From NCBI RefSeq assembly GCF_026627425.1, contig NZ_JAPNLH010000006.1, positions 161,969 to 225,968 on the forward strand: a stretch of DNA of 64,000 bases, written 5' to 3'. The notes under the pieces were generated by a model that saw nothing but the letters and a program-made list of their open reading frames with translations, was not told the DNA's origin and made no database searches. The position numbers were made by a program, and so were the translations under genes. The DNA is from Arthrobacter endolithicus. Lineage in GTDB: Bacteria; Actinomycetota; Actinomycetes; Actinomycetales; Micrococcaceae. Shown here in pieces: positions 62,135 to 64,000 of the stretch. Position 1 is the stretch's first letter, and each line of letters opens with the position of its first letter.

Positions 62135-63448
62135 GTGCCAGAACCGACAGCTATCGCAGCCCAGCGCAATGATCCGACTTTTGCCAACATTTGGCAGGAA
62201 CTCAAGTGGCGCGGCCTGATTCAGGTCTCCACCGACGAAGGGGACTTGGAGGCACTGCTCTCCGGCGCCCCGGTGACGTACTACTGCGGCTTCGACCCGA
62301 CCGCGCCAAGCCTGCACCTGGGCAATCTGGTGCAGCTGCTGACGATGCGGCGTCTGCAGCTGGCAGGCCACAAGCCGCTCGGGCTCGTCGGCGGATCCAC
62401 CGGGCTGGTGGGGGATCCGCGGCCCACGGCGGAACGGACCATGAACACCAAGGAAACCGTGGCCGAATGGGTGGACTCTCTTCGTGCGCAGATCCAGCGT
62501 TTCCTCAGTTTCGAGGGCGAGAACGCCGCACGACTGGTCAATAACCTGGACTGGACCGCCCCGATGAGCGCCATCGATTTTCTCCGGGATGTCGGCAAGT
62601 ACTACCGCGTGGGCACCATGATCAAAAAGGACATTGTTGCCTCGCGGTTGAACTCCGAGGATGGCATCAGCTACGCGGAATTTAGCTACCAGGTGCTGCA
62701 GGGGCTGGATTTTTTGGAGCTTTTCCGCAGCTACGGGTGCGTGCTCCAACAGGGCGGCTCGGATCAGTGGGGCAACCTGACCAGCGGTACGGATCTGATC
62801 CGCAAGGTGGAGGGTAAGAGTGCGCACGCAATTGGCACACCGCTGATCACCAATTCGGACGGAACCAAGTTCGGCAAAAGCGAGGGCAATGCGATCTGGC
62901 TCGACGCCGCGATGTGCAGCCCGTACGAGATGTACCAGTTCTGGCTCAATACCTCGGATATAGACGTTGTCGAGAGGCTGAAAGTGTTCACCTTCCTGAG
63001 CCGGGAGGACATTGAAGAATTTGCTGCGGCCGTGGCGCAGCGCCCACAGCTGCGTGAGGCGCAGCGAAAGCTGGCCTATGACGTTACCTCCCTGGTCCAC
63101 GGTGCCGATGCCGCGGAAAAGGTTATCGCTGCCTCCGCGGCGCTTTTCGGGCAGGGCGATCTGGCGGGGCTGGACGTGGCGACGCTCGTAGCGGCGACGA
63201 AGGAGCTCCCGCATGGAACGGTGGAACGCGATGGCCTGGGCATTATCAATCTCCTGGTGCTCTCCGGACTGTCCGCGAGCAACTCGGCGGCCAGGCGGAC
63301 GGTGGCCGAAGGCGGGGCCTATGTCAATAATAGGAAGATTACCGATCCGGACGTCGTGATCTCCAGCGACGACCTCCTGCATGGCAGCTACCTGCTGATG
63401 CGCCGCGGGAAGCGGACGCTGGCTGTGCTGGAAGTCCGCGCCGACTGA
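62135..63448 (+). CDS. tyrS: Tyrosine-tRNA ligase
   Basis: Class I synthetase. The 437 residues have the HIGH-equivalent PTAPSLHLGNLVQ, the tyrosine site YQVLQGLDFLELF, the KMSKS-equivalent KFGKSEGNAIWL and a C-terminal S4 RNA-binding domain (LSASNSAARRTVAEGGAYVN). Start GTG is 6 bases after a -10 element. No T-box precedes it. Confidence 0.97.
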   Translation: MPEPTAIAAQRNDPTFANIWQELKWRGLIQVSTDEGDLEALLSGAPVTYYCGFDPTAPSLHLGNLVQLLTMRRLQLAGHKPLGLVGGSTGLVGDPRPTAERTMNTKETVAEWVDSLRAQIQRFLSFEGENAARLVNNLDWTAPMSAIDFLRDVGKYYRVGTMIKKDIVASRLNSEDGISYAEFSYQVLQGLDFLELFRSYGCVLQQGGSDQWGNLTSGTDLIRKVEGKSAHAIGTPLITNSDGTKFGKSEGNAIWLDAAMCSPYEMYQFWLNTSDIDVVERLKVFTFLSREDIEEFAAAVAQRPQLREAQRKLAYDVTSLVHGADAAEKVIAASAALFGQGDLAGLDVATLVAATKELPHGTVERDGLGIINLLVLSGLSASNSAARRTVAEGGAYVNNRKITDPDVVISSDDLLHGSYLLMRRGKRTLAVLEVRAD

Positions 63449-63610
63449 GGCTGAGGTTGGCTGCCGACACCGGCTTGGTACCAAGTTCGGTACCGGCGGG
63501 GGCACCGGCGTCCGCAGCTGCTTCGGCATCGGTCCAGGCCCCGCACAGGGGTGGATTTGCACCTTCCCCGCTGCGCGTGTAGTGTCTTCTAAGTCGCCCG
63601 CTGAGGAGCG

Positions 63611-63643
63611 GAGATAGCCGTTTGAAACATGACGGACTATCTC
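63611..63643 (+). other. Hairpin in the rrn upstream region
   Basis: GAGATAGCCGT (63611-63621) pairs with ACGGACTATCTC (63632-63643), with one bulged A. It has no following T run. It lies just after the first rrn promoter. Confidence 0.5.
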
Positions 63644-63818
63644 GTTGGAGCGGTGACAAAACCTCCTACCAAATCCGGCTGTTGGTTCCTGCGCTCTTTT
63701 AGGGCAATGCAGAATTAGCAGCGCATTTGGCGTGGGGAAATGTGAAATCCGGTAGAATCCGCGGATTTGACAAAAGAAAAGTAATTGAAATATGCTTTAG
63801 ATGTTGCAGCGAGGAAAT

Positions 63819-63861
63819 GCAGTCGAAATAATAAATTGATTTTATATCAATTTACGACTGC
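63819..63861 (+). other. Long stem-loop in the rrn leader
   Basis: GCAGTCG...TAAATTGAT pairs with ATCAATTTA-CGACTGC (arms 63819-63825 and 63832-63840 with 63846-63861), a 16-bp stem with a 6-base bulge. Probably a processing or structural element of the rRNA precursor. Confidence 0.55.
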
Positions 63862-63883
63862 GAAGTACTTGAATGCGTCTGTT

Positions 63884-63904
63884 GTTTGAGAACTCAATAG
63901 TGTG
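63884..63904 (+). promoter_or_regulatory. boxA-like antitermination motif
   Basis: GTTTGAGAACTCAATAGTGTG is the conserved sequence found before 16S rRNA genes in mycobacteria and Arthrobacter, the binding site for NusB/NusE. Confidence 0.65.
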
Positions 63905-63951
63905 CCAAGTTTTGTCGATACCGATTATTTTTATTGGTTGAGATTGTTGTT

Positions 63952-63984
63952 GTCTGCCACCCCGTGGTGGGTGACAATTTTTTT
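63952..63984 (+). terminator. Terminator-like hairpin inside the rrn leader
   Basis: CCACC and GGTGG (63957-63970) with an outer GTC/GAC pair, then seven T. It would stop transcription unless the boxA antitermination system acts. Confidence 0.45.
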
Positions 63985-64000
63985 GGCTGGTTTCGAATTT

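Larger units (their letters stand above)
63449..64000 (+). promoter_or_regulatory. Promoter and leader region of a downstream rRNA operon
   Basis: No gene. A first promoter TTGCAC-N17-TAGTGT lies at 63557-63585; a second TTGACA-N18-TATGCT at 63767-63796; a -10-like TAGAAT at 63753-63758. The A/T-rich sequence after 63700 and the boxA-like motif agree with an actinobacterial rrn leader. The 16S gene would begin beyond the window. Confidence 0.75.

Noticed and set aside
63470..63525. GGTACC-based hairpin after tyrS as a terminator
   Set aside because: Short palindrome without T run; not convincing.

Overview
The window is about 64 kb of high-GC actinobacterial chromosome, most like Arthrobacter or a close relative in the Micrococcaceae. 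This rests on gene order (hflX, DinG-type helicase, lexA divergent from a LysM SOS gene; infC-rpmI-rplT facing a DUF1844 gene; pheST beside argCJBDFRGH), a PriA-type HisA, a mycothiol-dependent isomerase family member, actinobacterial LexA boxes, many GTG starts and many leaderless starts. It is mainly core chromosome. No CRISPR array, integrase, IS element or tRNA gene was seen.

Layout: 0.2-5.6 kb, hflX, DinG-like helicase, lexA and a chiZ/divS-like LysM gene with two LexA boxes. 5.7-11.6 kb, histidine genes hisC-hisB-hisH-(small membrane ORF)-priA, then an SseB-like gene and an MFS transporter. 11.6-15.4 kb, DUF1844 protein, infC (ATT start, structured leader), rpmI, rplT, a SpoU/TrmH methyltransferase. 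15.5-20.3 kb, small membrane protein, CDF metal transporter, lipoprotein serine protease, MFS transporter, Nudix hydrolase, DUF5302 protein. 20.5-26.4 kb, pta-ackA-xfp, a phosphoketolase/acetyl-phosphate module. 26.5-30.5 kb, Rv2578c-type radical SAM protein with its own LexA box, fadD-like ligase, SIMPL protein, membrane protein. 30.7-35.3 kb, pheST and a quinone oxidoreductase. 35.6-44.7 kb, the arginine operon argCJBDF-argR-argGH with ARG boxes before argC and argG. 44.8-46.2 kb, PdxH-like oxidase and a mycothiol-dependent isomerase family protein.

45.9-55.9 kb is the accessory-looking part: two CDP-alcohol phosphatidyltransferases, a frameshifted GH15 glycosidase, a TVP38/TMEM64 membrane protein, a mercuric-reductase-like flavoprotein, a methyltransferase, a radical SAM protein, a short remnant of a YnjB-type ABC substrate-binding protein and a haloacid-dehalogenase-like protein. 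The mix resembles the E. coli ydjX-ynjF neighbourhood with added redox and methylation enzymes, and is the best candidate here for an undescribed system, probably acting on membrane lipid or a membrane-associated substrate.

56.0-58.9 kb is a DNA alkylation repair island (ogt, Ada-AlkA fusion, Mpg glycosylase). 59.1-63.4 kb holds apt, a HelD-family RNA polymerase-associated ATPase and tyrS. The last 550 bases look like the promoter and leader of a ribosomal RNA operon whose 16S gene lies beyond the window.
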